Positions 47,508-55,321 of a stretch of DNA of 64,000 nt are shown here, one piece after another. Location of the stretch: the NCBI RefSeq assembly GCF_014062345.1, contig NZ_JACGLS010000001.1, forward strand, positions 1-64,000, in the 5' to 3' direction. The notes below the pieces were generated by a model. The model saw only the letters and a program-made list of their open reading frames with translations. It ran no database searches and had not been told where the DNA came from. Source of the stretch: Tenacibaculum pelagium (GTDB lineage Bacteria; Bacteroidota; Bacteroidia; Flavobacteriales; Flavobacteriaceae). Position numbers and translations under genes: made by a program. Each line of letters begins with the position of its first letter. The first letter of the stretch is position 1.

Positions 47508-48122
47508 ATGCTAGAAACCCTTATTTCTTTTGTATTAGCAACTGCAACCTTAGCTTTTTCACCAGGACCGGATAATATTTTTGTACTAACACAAAGTATT
47601 GTAAATGGAAGAAAGTATGGATTAGCAACTGTTACTGGTTTAATGACGGGTTGTATTATTCACACCACTTTAGTGGCTTTTGGAGTTTCAGAAGTTATAA
47701 AGCAGAATCCAAATTTGTTTTTCGTTATTAAACTATTTGGTGCTGCTTATTTATTGTATTTAGCATATCAAGTATACAAGAGTGATTCTAAAATTGCATT
47801 TTCAACCGATAATGTAGAGAAAAAGTCCACATTAGAGTTATTTAAAAAAGGCTTTTGGATGAATGTCTTAAATCCGAAAGTAACTATTTTCTTTTTAGCT
47901 TTTTTTCCTCAATTTTTATTTTCAGACACGATTTCTACAGTAATACAGTTTTATGTTTTAGGAGGTTTATTTATTTTAACTTCTTTTATAATTTTTTCAA
48001 CAATAGCAGTTTTAGCCGGAACTATCTCAGAATCAATAAAGAAGAATGAAAAGATAGGTGTGTTCTTAAAGTGGGCTCAAATAATTGTTTTTATAGGTAT
48101 AGCAATTTTAATATTATTATAA
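47508..48122 (+). CDS. LysE/RhtB family amino-acid exporter
   Basis: 204 residues with about six hydrophobic helices. The N-terminal motif ATLAFSPGPDNIFVLTQSI and GRKYGLATVTGLMTGC is the LysE/RhtB hallmark; later KKGFWMNVLNPKVTIFFLAF carries the conserved NPK. The family exports amino acids or related small molecules across the inner membrane; the substrate is unknown here. It starts directly after the preceding stop codon (no gap), so translation is likely coupled. Confidence 0.93.
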   Translation: MLETLISFVLATATLAFSPGPDNIFVLTQSIVNGRKYGLATVTGLMTGCIIHTTLVAFGVSEVIKQNPNLFFVIKLFGAAYLLYLAYQVYKSDSKIAFSTDNVEKKSTLELFKKGFWMNVLNPKVTIFFLAFFPQFLFSDTISTVIQFYVLGGLFILTSFIIFSTIAVLAGTISESIKKNEKIGVFLKWAQIIVFIGIAILILL

Positions 48123-48150
48123 TTTATATTTGGACAACCAAGCTTATACT

Positions 48151-48585
48151 ATGAAAAAAATTGTATTTATTTTTTTGCTATTTAATAGCGTGTTCATCTT
48201 TTCTCAAAAACTAAAATTACCTAAAGGATGGAATCTAATTTCTTTAAAAGGAAAACCAGCTTATATTAATTTAGTTACAGGTAAAGTTACTAGAGAATTC
48301 CCTAAAAAAGTAAAAGAGAATCTTGACTTTATTATTGAAGAAGAGGATGATGACGATGAAATCTTTGATCCAACAATTACACATAAAATAAAAAAAGGAG
48401 AAACAGTTGAATCGATAGCTCAAAAATATGATTTAACCACTGATGACTTATTTCAATTAAATAATTCAAAAGTAATTAAAGAACTAGTAGTTGGTAAAGA
48501 TATTATTATTGGATATGCTCATAATATGGAAGAGAAGAAAGCTTTTTTAAAAGGTGATATTAGTGTACTTAAACACGAACATTAA
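48151..48585 (+). CDS. LysM-domain secreted protein
   Basis: 144 residues from the ATG at 48151; a TTG seven codons earlier is rejected because the ATG opens the signal peptide (MKKIVFIFLLFNSVFIFSQ). After an acidic stretch (EEEDDDDE) residues about 72-118 form one LysM domain (THKIKKGETVESIAQKYDLT, then LFQLNNS), which binds peptidoglycan glycan chains. The N-terminal part (LPKGWNLISLKGKPAYINL) is unassigned. It follows the LysE gene and ends exactly against the convergent bacillithiol-transferase-like gene. Confidence 0.85.
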   Translation: MKKIVFIFLLFNSVFIFSQKLKLPKGWNLISLKGKPAYINLVTGKVTREFPKKVKENLDFIIEEEDDDDEIFDPTITHKIKKGETVESIAQKYDLTTDDLFQLNNSKVIKELVVGKDIIIGYAHNMEEKKAFLKGDISVLKHEH

Positions 48586-49113
48586 TTACCAGCCTTTTCT
48601 TTTTAAAAGGTTTTCTATATGCGCATAATGATGGTTGCAATGCCATGCATAAATACCAATGTTTTCTTTTAAACCAACATCTTCAAATCCATCTGGATGA
48701 ATGAAGTTTTTGTTTAAATCATCTACGGTTAAGCCTTTTAAAAAATATACCCATTTAGCATGTAAGGCTTTTAATGAATTTAGTGATAGTTCAATAGGAG
48801 CAGACTTAGAATCAAATAATTCAGCCCATCGATCTTCATAATATGCTTTAATTACAGGTTTATCTTCTGTTAATGCCCATTTAAAACGAGTATATGAATT
48901 ATGATGGCTATCGGCACAATGATGTACAACCTGTCGTATAGTCCAACCACCATCTCTATATGGAGTATCTAATTGTTTTTCAGATAAATTGTTAACTAAA
49001 AGCTCTAATCGATTTGGAAAATCCTCTAAAATGGTTATCCATTCAGATATATCTTTAGTTGAAATTTTTTCAGGAATTGTTGGTTTCCCAATCGGATATT
49101 TTAATTCGTACAT
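48586..49113 (-). CDS. YfiT-like metal-dependent hydrolase / DinB-superfamily protein
   Basis: 175 residues. It opens YELKYPIGKPTIPEKIS, then LDTPYRDGGWTIRQVVHHCADSH, TRFKWALTEDKPVIKAY, and AWHCNHHYAHIENLL. Probable metal ligands are His65 and the later HxxxH (His161, His165), as in Bacillus YfiT. The DinB/YfiT four-helix fold includes bacillithiol S-transferases and metal hydrolases, so a detoxification role is plausible. Its stop codon directly abuts that of the LysM gene. Two bases separate it from the upstream TPR lipoprotein gene, so the pair is an operon. Confidence 0.9.
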   Translation of the reverse strand: MYELKYPIGKPTIPEKISTKDISEWITILEDFPNRLELLVNNLSEKQLDTPYRDGGWTIRQVVHHCADSHHNSYTRFKWALTEDKPVIKAYYEDRWAELFDSKSAPIELSLNSLKALHAKWVYFLKGLTVDDLNKNFIHPDGFEDVGLKENIGIYAWHCNHHYAHIENLLKRKGW

Positions 49114-49115
49114 TA

Positions 49116-49799
49116 TTAGTCGTTTTCTTTTTTAGTTAACTTTTTTAATGCTCTTTTAGAACTTCTATTTTCAGGGTTTATACTCAACGACTTTTTGTAA
49201 TATGCGATAGCATTAACAGTATCTTTCATTTTTAAGTAAGCATCACCCGTACTGTCATATGTGTTAGAACTTTTTGGGTATAATTCAATATTAATTTTAA
49301 AAACATTTATAGCTTCTTCAAATCTATCTTTTGATAAATAACGATAACCTAATCTATTTAAGTTTCGTTCTCTAATTACTGGATTTAAACTATCTTTTGC
49401 TTTAATGTTTTTGTATCCATTTAAAGCAGCTTCAAAATTGTTAGCAGCTAAATATTCACTTGGGGTTTTTTCACCTTGTTTTAATTTATTGAAAACATAT
49501 TTTTTTCCTTCATGCTCACGTTTTTCAGCAAGTTTTATATAGTTTTCAGAAGTGTTAAAAACTAGTTTTTCATTTAATTCACGAGCGTAAAATGTACTAT
49601 CGTTAATTTTTAAAGGCTCTAGGTTTTGTTTTCTCCAGTTTAGTAATAGCTTGCCTTCATCAAATTTTATTTCTATTACTTCATCAGCATTAAAAAAATA
49701 GCGTCCAGAGGCTTTTTGTATAAAGTCTTCAGAGTTTTTCTTTGAGGTACAACTTGTAATTAATAACAGAATTGAGATAAAGAATAGTTTAGTTTTCAT
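49116..49799 (-). CDS. TPR lipoprotein
   Basis: 227 residues. Lipobox ITSC (Cys17). Residues about 30-105 form a small beta domain (GRYFFNADEVIEIKFDEGKL) that resembles the accessory domain attached to some beta-lactamase-fold proteins (DUF3471-like). Residues about 115-220 contain at least two TPR units (RFEEAINVFKINIELYPKSS, YKKSLSINPENRSSKRAL). The beta-domain plus TPR layout looks like a remnant of a larger hydrolase-TPR protein with the enzyme lost, which is an inference. First gene of the operon with the YfiT-like gene. Confidence 0.82.
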   Translation of the reverse strand: MKTKLFFISILLLITSCTSKKNSEDFIQKASGRYFFNADEVIEIKFDEGKLLLNWRKQNLEPLKINDSTFYARELNEKLVFNTSENYIKLAEKREHEGKKYVFNKLKQGEKTPSEYLAANNFEAALNGYKNIKAKDSLNPVIRERNLNRLGYRYLSKDRFEEAINVFKINIELYPKSSNTYDSTGDAYLKMKDTVNAIAYYKKSLSINPENRSSKRALKKLTKKEND

Positions 49800-49997
49800 T
49801 GTTAGTTAGCTTTTTGTAAAAATATAATAATATGACGACTGAACGAATAAATAGTTACAAGTAAATTGTAAAGTTTTACTTGGCATAAGAATTGACTTAT
49901 ATATGTGGATAAAAAGATGTTCTATTTATACATCTCTGTTTATCAAATATTTACAGATTTAAGAGTGGTTTTTCTATTTAATTATAAAATGGAGAAA

Positions 49998-50010
49998 TGT
50001 CACTATGACA
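49998..50010 (+). promoter_or_regulatory. Palindrome TGTCACTATGACA upstream of lon
   Basis: Perfect 5-bp inverted repeat TGTCA / TGACA with a three-base spacer, 12 bases before the lon ATG. Lon is usually heat- or stress-induced, so it may be an operator or part of a 5' RNA structure. Sequence symmetry only. Confidence 0.3.
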
Positions 50011-50022
50011 GATACATAAGAT

Positions 50023-52479
50023 ATGAGTAAATCAAAAATAATACATTTAGACAATTTGTCGCTTCAAGATGCTTTTAATGAGAATTCAGAGTTAATTCCA
50101 TTATTAACACCAGAGGATGAAGAAAATATGAATAAGGAAGAGATTCCTTCAGAATTATCAATTTTACCTTTAAGAAATACGGTGTTATTTCCAGGTGTTG
50201 TAATTCCTATTACAGCAGGTAGAGATAAATCGATTCAGTTAATAAAAGATGCGAATAAAGGAGATAAGGTAATTGGAGTTGTTTCTCAAAAAAATAGTGA
50301 AATTGAAGATCCTGGTTTAGATGATATTCATAAAACAGGTGTAGTTGCACAAATTTTAAGAGTTTTAAAAATGCCTGATGGTAACACAACGGTTATTATT
50401 CAAGGTAAAAAGCGTTTTGAAATAAATGAAATCACACAAGAAAATCCTTATTTAAAGGCTAATGTTCAAGAAGCTGTTGATGATAGAGATATTGATAATA
50501 AAAAAGAATTTGATGCAATTATCGAATCTATTAAAGAGCTAGCATTAGAGGTTATTAAAGAAAACCCAATGCTACCTTCTGAGGCTTCTTTTGCTATTAA
50601 AAACATACAATCTAGTTCTTTCTTGGTGAATTTTATTTCATCAAATATGGAGTTAAGTGTAGCGCAAAAACAAGTTTTATTAGAAAAAGACAATTTAAAG
50701 GAACGTGCACTTTTAACTTTAAAAAACTTAGATAAAGAGCTTCAAAAATTACAACTTCGTAATGATATTCAATCGAAAACAAGATCTGATTTAGATCAAC
50801 AACAGCGTGAGTATTATTTAAATCAGCAACTAAAAACTATTCAAGATGAATTAGGTGGAGTTTCTCATGATCAAGAGTTAGATGAGATGAGAAAAAAATC
50901 TAAATCAAAAAAATGGAATAAGAATGTAGCAGAAACATTTGAAAAGGAGATAAATCGTTTAAAGCGTATGAATCCTCAAATGGCTGAATATGGTGTGCAA
51001 CGTAATTATTTAGAGTTAATGTTAGAATTACCTTGGGGAGAATATTCTGAGGATAAATTCGACTTGAAAAAGGCTCAAAAAATATTAGACAGAGATCATT
51101 TCGGACTTGAAAAAGTAAAGGAACGTATTATAGAACATTTAGCTGTTTTAAAATTACGTGGTGATATGAAATCTCCAATTATCTGTTTATATGGACCTCC
51201 AGGAGTAGGTAAAACTTCATTAGGAAAGTCGGTTGCGGAAGCATTAGGGCGTAAATATGTACGTATGTCGTTAGGTGGTTTACGTGATGAAGCTGAAATT
51301 AGAGGACATCGTAAAACGTATATTGGTGCAATGCCAGGGCGTTTAATTCAGAACATTAAAAAATCAGGAACGTCAAATCCTGTATTTGTTTTAGATGAGA
51401 TTGATAAGTTAAGTCAAAGTCATCAAGGAGACCCTTCTTCAGCAATGCTAGAAGTATTAGACCCTGAGCAAAATACAGAGTTCTATGATAATTATTTAGA
51501 AGTTGGTTACGACCTTTCTAAAGTATTGTTTATAGCTACTGCAAATAATTTAGGACAAATTCCTTGGGCACTTCGTGATCGTATGGAACTTATAAATGTT
51601 ACTGGTTATACAATAGAAGAGAAAGTTGAAATTGCTAAGAAATATTTATTTCCAAAGCAATTAAAAGAACATGGACTTACCACAGAACATTTAACTGTTG
51701 CTAAAAAGCAAATAGAAAAAATTGTTGAAGGTTATACTCGTGAATCTGGAGTTCGTGGTTTAGAAAAGCAAGTGGCTAAGGTTGTTCGTTTTGCAGCGAA
51801 GTCGATTGCGATGGAAGAGGAATACAATATCGTTTTAACAAATGAAGATATTGAAGCCATTTTAGGACCTGCACGTTTAGAGCGTGACAAGTATGAGAAT
51901 AATGATGTGGCTGGTGTTGTTACAGGTTTAGCTTGGACAAGTGTTGGAGGAGATATTTTATTTATAGAATCTATCTTGTCGAAAGGAAAAGGTGCACTTT
52001 CTATAACTGGTAACTTAGGTAAGGTGATGAAAGAATCATCTACTATAGCAATGAAGTATATTAAATCTAATGCTGAAGAATTTGGAATTAATCCGGAAGT
52101 AATAGAAAATTATGATGTTCATATTCACGTACCAGAAGGAGCTACGCCAAAAGATGGACCTAGTGCAGGTATTACCATGTTAACGTCGTTAGTATCGGTA
52201 TTTACACAACGTAAGGTTAAGAATAAATTAGCCATGACTGGAGAGATCACTTTAAGAGGTAAAGTATTACCAGTTGGAGGAATTAAAGAAAAAATATTAG
52301 CTGCAAAACGAGCTAATATCAAAGAAATCATTTTATGTGATGAAAACAGAAAAGATATTCTTGAGATTAAAGAAAGTTATTTAAAAGGAATGAAATTTCA
52401 TTATGTAACTGAAATGAGTGAAGTAATTGATATAGCACTTACTAAACAAAAAGTTAAGAATGCTAAGAAATTAATTTAA
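50023..52479 (+). CDS. lon: ATP-dependent endopeptidase Lon
   Basis: 818 residues, typical LonA. N-terminal substrate-binding LON domain (about 44-240; [16 protein letters not shown]), helical middle with [22 protein letters not shown]+ module with Walker A GPPGVGKT (391-398) and Walker [11 protein letters not shown], and the C-terminal serine-lysine protease with Ser714 (DGPSAGI) and Lys757 (VGGIKEK). It degrades damaged and short-lived regulatory proteins in the cytoplasm. It is alone in its transcript, with a 223-base upstream region that holds a palindrome just before the start, and a strong terminator after it. Confidence 0.97.
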   Translation: MSKSKIIHLDNLSLQDAFNENSELIPLLTPEDEENMNKEEIPSELSILPLRNTVLFPGVVIPITAGRDKSIQLIKDANKGDKVIGVVSQKNSEIEDPGLDDIHKTGVVAQILRVLKMPDGNTTVIIQGKKRFEINEITQENPYLKANVQEAVDDRDIDNKKEFDAIIESIKELALEVIKENPMLPSEASFAIKNIQSSSFLVNFISSNMELSVAQKQVLLEKDNLKERALLTLKNLDKELQKLQLRNDIQSKTRSDLDQQQREYYLNQQLKTIQDELGGVSHDQELDEMRKKSKSKKWNKNVAETFEKEINRLKRMNPQMAEYGVQRNYLELMLELPWGEYSEDKFDLKKAQKILDRDHFGLEKVKERIIEHLAVLKLRGDMKSPIICLYGPPGVGKTSLGKSVAEALGRKYVRMSLGGLRDEAEIRGHRKTYIGAMPGRLIQNIKKSGTSNPVFVLDEIDKLSQSHQGDPSSAMLEVLDPEQNTEFYDNYLEVGYDLSKVLFIATANNLGQIPWALRDRMELINVTGYTIEEKVEIAKKYLFPKQLKEHGLTTEHLTVAKKQIEKIVEGYTRESGVRGLEKQVAKVVRFAAKSIAMEEEYNIVLTNEDIEAILGPARLERDKYENNDVAGVVTGLAWTSVGGDILFIESILSKGKGALSITGNLGKVMKESSTIAMKYIKSNAEEFGINPEVIENYDVHIHVPEGATPKDGPSAGITMLTSLVSVFTQRKVKNKLAMTGEITLRGKVLPVGGIKEKILAAKRANIKEIILCDENRKDILEIKESYLKGMKFHYVTEMSEVIDIALTKQKVKNAKKLI

Positions 52480-52484
52480 TTGAT

Positions 52485-52528
52485 AAAAATACTACTAACT
52501 AATTTTAAAATTAGTTAGTAGTATTTTT
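52485..52528. terminator. 44-bp perfect palindrome terminator between lon and peptide genes
   Basis: The two 22-base arms (AAAAATACTACTAACTAATTTT and its exact complement) pair without a mismatch. T and A tracts at the ends allow termination of lon and of the convergent peptide genes. Confidence 0.8.
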
Positions 52529-52536
52529 AATAGATT

Positions 52537-52698
52537 TTATCTTTCGTCTGGTCTATCATCTATTTCAGCTTCGCACCAGCAACCTAGCCAATTACATCTT
52601 AATACAGTTCCTCTTGGACATTGTATTTGTCCTCCATTAATAGTTTTTTGTTCAGCTTTATTTAAAACTTCACCTAAGTTTGTTATTGTTTTTAACAT
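52537..52698 (-). CDS. Double-glycine leader peptide A (bacteriocin-like precursor)
   Basis: 53 residues. The leader (1-23) starts MLKTITNLGEVLN and ends KAEQKTINGG, a clear double-glycine (GG) leader of the bacteriocin/ComC type, cut after Gly23 by peptidase-containing ABC exporters in known systems. The predicted 30-residue core has four cysteines (27, 35, 40, 42) in CPRGTVLRC and CWC, with an acidic tail ending DDRPDER. It shares 18 of 23 leader residues with peptide B, 53 bases upstream on the same strand. Core activity (antimicrobial or signalling) cannot be told. No exporter gene is in the window. Confidence 0.8.
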   Translation of the reverse strand: MLKTITNLGEVLNKAEQKTINGGQIQCPRGTVLRCNWLGCWCEAEIDDRPDER

Positions 52699-52712
52699 AA
52701 TTTCATGTTTTT

Positions 52713-52759
52713 AGTTTTCCTTACTCTATTTTATACTTTTCAGGTTCCGTATTATCTAA
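52713..52759 (-). repeat. Duplicated upstream region of peptide A
   Basis: About 47 bases before peptide A match 52938-52983 before peptide B with about five differences. The shared core on the minus strand is CCTGAAAAG.ATAAAATAGAG followed by TAAGGAAA. It covers the end of gene B as well as the leader of A, so the duplication unit is about 225 bases. Confidence 0.8.
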
Positions 52760-52925
52760 TATCTTCTCCTGGTAGTGCAATTGCTTGACACCAACAAGAT
52801 CTCATAGGAGGTAAACCGATACATACGTACCTAGTACCGTCAGGACATTTTATTATTCCTCCATTAATAGTTCTTTGTTCAGTTTTATTTAAAACTTTAC
52901 CTAGATTTGAAATAGATTTTAACAT
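52752..52925 (-). CDS. Double-glycine leader peptide B (bacteriocin-like precursor)
   Basis: 57 residues, paralog of peptide A. The leader ends LNKTEQRTINGG (Gly22-Gly23). The predicted core of 34 residues has four cysteines (27, 35, 44, 46) with the same CPxGTxxxC start (CPDGTRYVC) and CWC end, but a four-residue longer middle loop (IGLPPMRS). The tail is again acidic (PGEDIR). The common cysteine frame suggests two disulfides or a modification. The conserved leader with diverged cores fits diversifying peptide families. It lies 53 bases upstream of peptide A in the same direction and probably shares its regulation. Confidence 0.8.
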   Translation of the reverse strand: MLKSISNLGKVLNKTEQRTINGGIIKCPDGTRYVCIGLPPMRSCWCQAIALPGEDIR

Positions 52926-52937
52926 TATATTTTTTTT

Positions 52938-52983
52938 AGTTTCCTTACTCTATTTTATGCTTTTCAGGTTACGCATTATTTAA
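52938..52983 (-). repeat. Duplicated upstream region of peptide B
   Basis: Counterpart of 52713-52759, about 224 bases away. In the other copy the matching bases include the stop of gene B; here the matching position (AAATAATGCG) has no gene in front, suggesting that a further upstream copy was lost. No clear TAnnTTTG promoter element is seen in it. Confidence 0.7.
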
Positions 52984-53204
52984 GTTAACTCATTTACAAA
53001 TATTGATAGTTTAACGAGATAAAAGAAGTAGATATAGGTGTAATTTATAAAAAAAGGATACATAATTTAAAAATTATGACCTTTAAAAGCATCTTTAACT
53101 TGTTGTTTTTTAAGGCTTTGTGTTTTTGTTTAGTGATGAGGGATATAAAGTTGAGTAATCATTTATTAAATAATATAACTTTACCTAAACAAAACAAATA
53201 CATT

Positions 53205-53393
53205 ATGAAACTATTATCGATTGATACTTTAAAGGCTTATATGTTAACAAGAGAAGAACAATACAATGTTAAAGCTGAAGGCCCAAGTTTAACAAAAGGT
53301 GGGCCTGATACAGATGGAGAAGAGAATTGTTTTAATTTACCGTCGGGATCTACATACATTAATAAAAAGGGTGAACCTGTTACATGTTTGTAA
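53205..53393 (+). CDS. Third small precursor-like peptide (62 aa)
   Basis: 62 residues from the ATG at 53205 (MKLLSIDTLKAYMLTREEQ). An in-frame start at 53076 would add a hydrophobic, unrelated 43-residue extension and is less likely. The N terminus resembles the leader style of Bacteroidota natural-product precursors (MKLL.. then LTREEQ.NV), but the usual GG is replaced by AEG at 24-26, and a KGG follows at 31-33. The rest is an acidic, cysteine-containing tail (Cys42, Cys61) ending PVTCL. It is convergent with the TPR-AraC gene, 24 bases away, and opposite in direction to peptides A and B. A precursor role is inferred from style and neighbourhood. Confidence 0.6.
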   Translation: MKLLSIDTLKAYMLTREEQYNVKAEGPSLTKGGPDTDGEENCFNLPSGSTYINKKGEPVTCL

Positions 53394-53417
53394 TCTGTAA
53401 TAAATAATTAGATATAA

Positions 53418-55136
53418 CTATGATTCCTTATCAATTTTTTCTATAAATTGGTAAGGAGTTATCCCTGTATAATTTTTAAAAATTCGAGTAAACGATTTAG
53501 CATTTTTATAGCCTCCAATTTCTCCAATTGCTTGCGTAGTATATGCTCTAACTTTTTTGTCATTACTCATTGTATTTACAATATAATTTATCCGCAACTC
53601 ATTAGTGTACTCACTAAAACTCATTTTTTTATATTCTCTTATAACCTTTGATAGATAAGTAGTGTTAGTTCCTATCTTTTTAGCGGCATTGTATAAATTA
53701 AATTCTTCTTTTAAAAAATATAATTTTTCTTCAATTTTTAATAATCCATTAATGATTTGTTGATGTTGTTCATCTTTTATATTTAAGTTTTTAGAAGATG
53801 AAAAGTTTTTATCTTTTACCTTTTCTTTTTTAGAAACCTTTAATAGTAATTCACTCAATCTTTTTTTTGCCTCTTTTTTTTCTTTAATATTTTTAACAAT
53901 TAAATAAATACTAACCAATAAGATTAGTATTAAACCAATAATAATTGCAGTATAATAATAATTTTTTTTGATAATGCTTTTTGTTAATGTATCAATCTTC
54001 TTATTATAATTATTTTCAGCATCTAGTTTAACGGCTCCTATAATTTGTTTATTCTCTTTTATTGAAGCTAGATTAAGTAGTTTATGATAACGATTTGAAT
54101 AATAACTAGCAGAATCATTATTTTTTTGTTTCAAATATATTTGAAACAAATATTTATGGGTGTTTACGTATTTAGAATCTAAAAGGGTGTCCTTTTTTAT
54201 TTGAAATACAGAAAAAAAACTTTTCTTAGCTTTTTCAAGATTATTAGCCATATAGTAGTTATAACCGTTATTAAAATGACTCTTGTATAAAAAAGAAAAT
54301 GAGTTGTTTTTTTTAAAAAGTTTTATACTTTTTTCTAGAAAATGATTAGCTTTTGAATATTCTTTTTTTAAAGTATAAATAGTTCCTAAATTATAATTTA
54401 TTCTTGCGTATCTATAAGAACTAAGCTTATAATATTTATTTTTGAGTAATGAGTTGTAATGAAATAAAGCTGAATCTGCATATTCATTATTAGTTATACT
54501 ATCTCTATATAATGTAGTGTATATTGCTCCTAAATTTAATCTGGTCTTATATTTTCTAAGTTGGTATTTGTCAGCTAAAGCATCTTTATTATTCTCTATA
54601 AGTTTAAGAGTGTTTTTAGCTTCATTCAAGGCTTTACTAAGTTCTTCCATGTTTTGGTAGATTAGTGCAACATTACCTTTTATTTTAATAATTCGTTCAA
54701 TATCATTTGCAGATCTGGCATAATTTTCAGCTTTTATATAGTTCTCTAAAGCAGGTTTTATAAGTCCTCTTCTTTTATTGGTATTCCCTAGTAATATATG
54801 TATATCAAAAAGTATTGTATAGTTCTTTTTTGTTTTTAATACCTTAGGAAGGTATTTATTAATACTATCTTTATAAAATTGAATATCAACAGCTTGTTTT
54901 TCTCTAGTTTTTAAATACTCAATAGCTGCATAAGCAAAAGTTTTATATGAAACATTATCAGTACTTAACATTTCATTCATGTAATATAAAGAGCTGTCAA
55001 TTCCTATTGTTCTATTCAAATAGAACTTCTCTTTAATTTTATCTAATTGTTCTTGATTGTACTTATTATGTGATTGAGAGTAGCTTACAGTAAGTGAAAA
55101 AAAAAGATAAAAGATAAAAAAGCAATGCTTACTCAT
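53418..55136 (-). CDS. TPR sensor with membrane helix and AraC-type HTH
   Basis: 572 residues. Signal peptide (CFFIFYLFFSLTVSYSQ), about 350 residues of periplasmic TPR helices, membrane helix at about 390-412 (YYYTAIIIGLILILLVSIYL), a lysine-rich linker, then a C-terminal AraC/XylS double HTH at about 455-570 (FNLYNAAKKIGTNTTYLSKV, QAIGEIGGYKNAKSFTRIFK, TGITPYQF). It is a one-component membrane transcription factor of the kind common in Flavobacteriaceae. It adjoins the three small peptide genes, so peptide production or response is its likely field, an inference from location only. Terminator-like palindrome upstream at 55262. Confidence 0.88.
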   Translation of the reverse strand: MSKHCFFIFYLFFSLTVSYSQSHNKYNQEQLDKIKEKFYLNRTIGIDSSLYYMNEMLSTDNVSYKTFAYAAIEYLKTREKQAVDIQFYKDSINKYLPKVLKTKKNYTILFDIHILLGNTNKRRGLIKPALENYIKAENYARSANDIERIIKIKGNVALIYQNMEELSKALNEAKNTLKLIENNKDALADKYQLRKYKTRLNLGAIYTTLYRDSITNNEYADSALFHYNSLLKNKYYKLSSYRYARINYNLGTIYTLKKEYSKANHFLEKSIKLFKKNNSFSFLYKSHFNNGYNYYMANNLEKAKKSFFSVFQIKKDTLLDSKYVNTHKYLFQIYLKQKNNDSASYYSNRYHKLLNLASIKENKQIIGAVKLDAENNYNKKIDTLTKSIIKKNYYYTAIIIGLILILLVSIYLIVKNIKEKKEAKKRLSELLLKVSKKEKVKDKNFSSSKNLNIKDEQHQQIINGLLKIEEKLYFLKEEFNLYNAAKKIGTNTTYLSKVIREYKKMSFSEYTNELRINYIVNTMSNDKKVRAYTTQAIGEIGGYKNAKSFTRIFKNYTGITPYQFIEKIDKES

Positions 55137-55261
55137 AATTTCTGAAGGATCAATAGTTAGTTAATACTGCAAAATAAAAAAAAACTTACAGTGTTTATAT
55201 TATTAATTGTTTAATGATAATTTATTTGAGTTTATACTTAATAGTTTAAGTGATGTTATTT

Positions 55262-55303
55262 GTATAAAAAAACCGCAGCTAATTAGCTGCGGTTTTTTTA
55301 TAC
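55262..55303. terminator. 42-bp perfect palindrome terminator
   Basis: Perfect palindrome centred at 55282/55283 (GTATAAAAAAACCGCAGC and complement) with long A/T tracts, 18 bases past the stop of the downstream minus-strand M1 peptidase. It reads as a terminator in either direction. Confidence 0.85.
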
Positions 55304-55321
55304 AAACGATGATAAATATTC

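Noticed and set aside
53076..53204. Longer N terminus for the third small peptide
   Set aside because: The extra 43 residues are hydrophobic and unlike a precursor leader, while the ATG at 53205 opens a typical leader.
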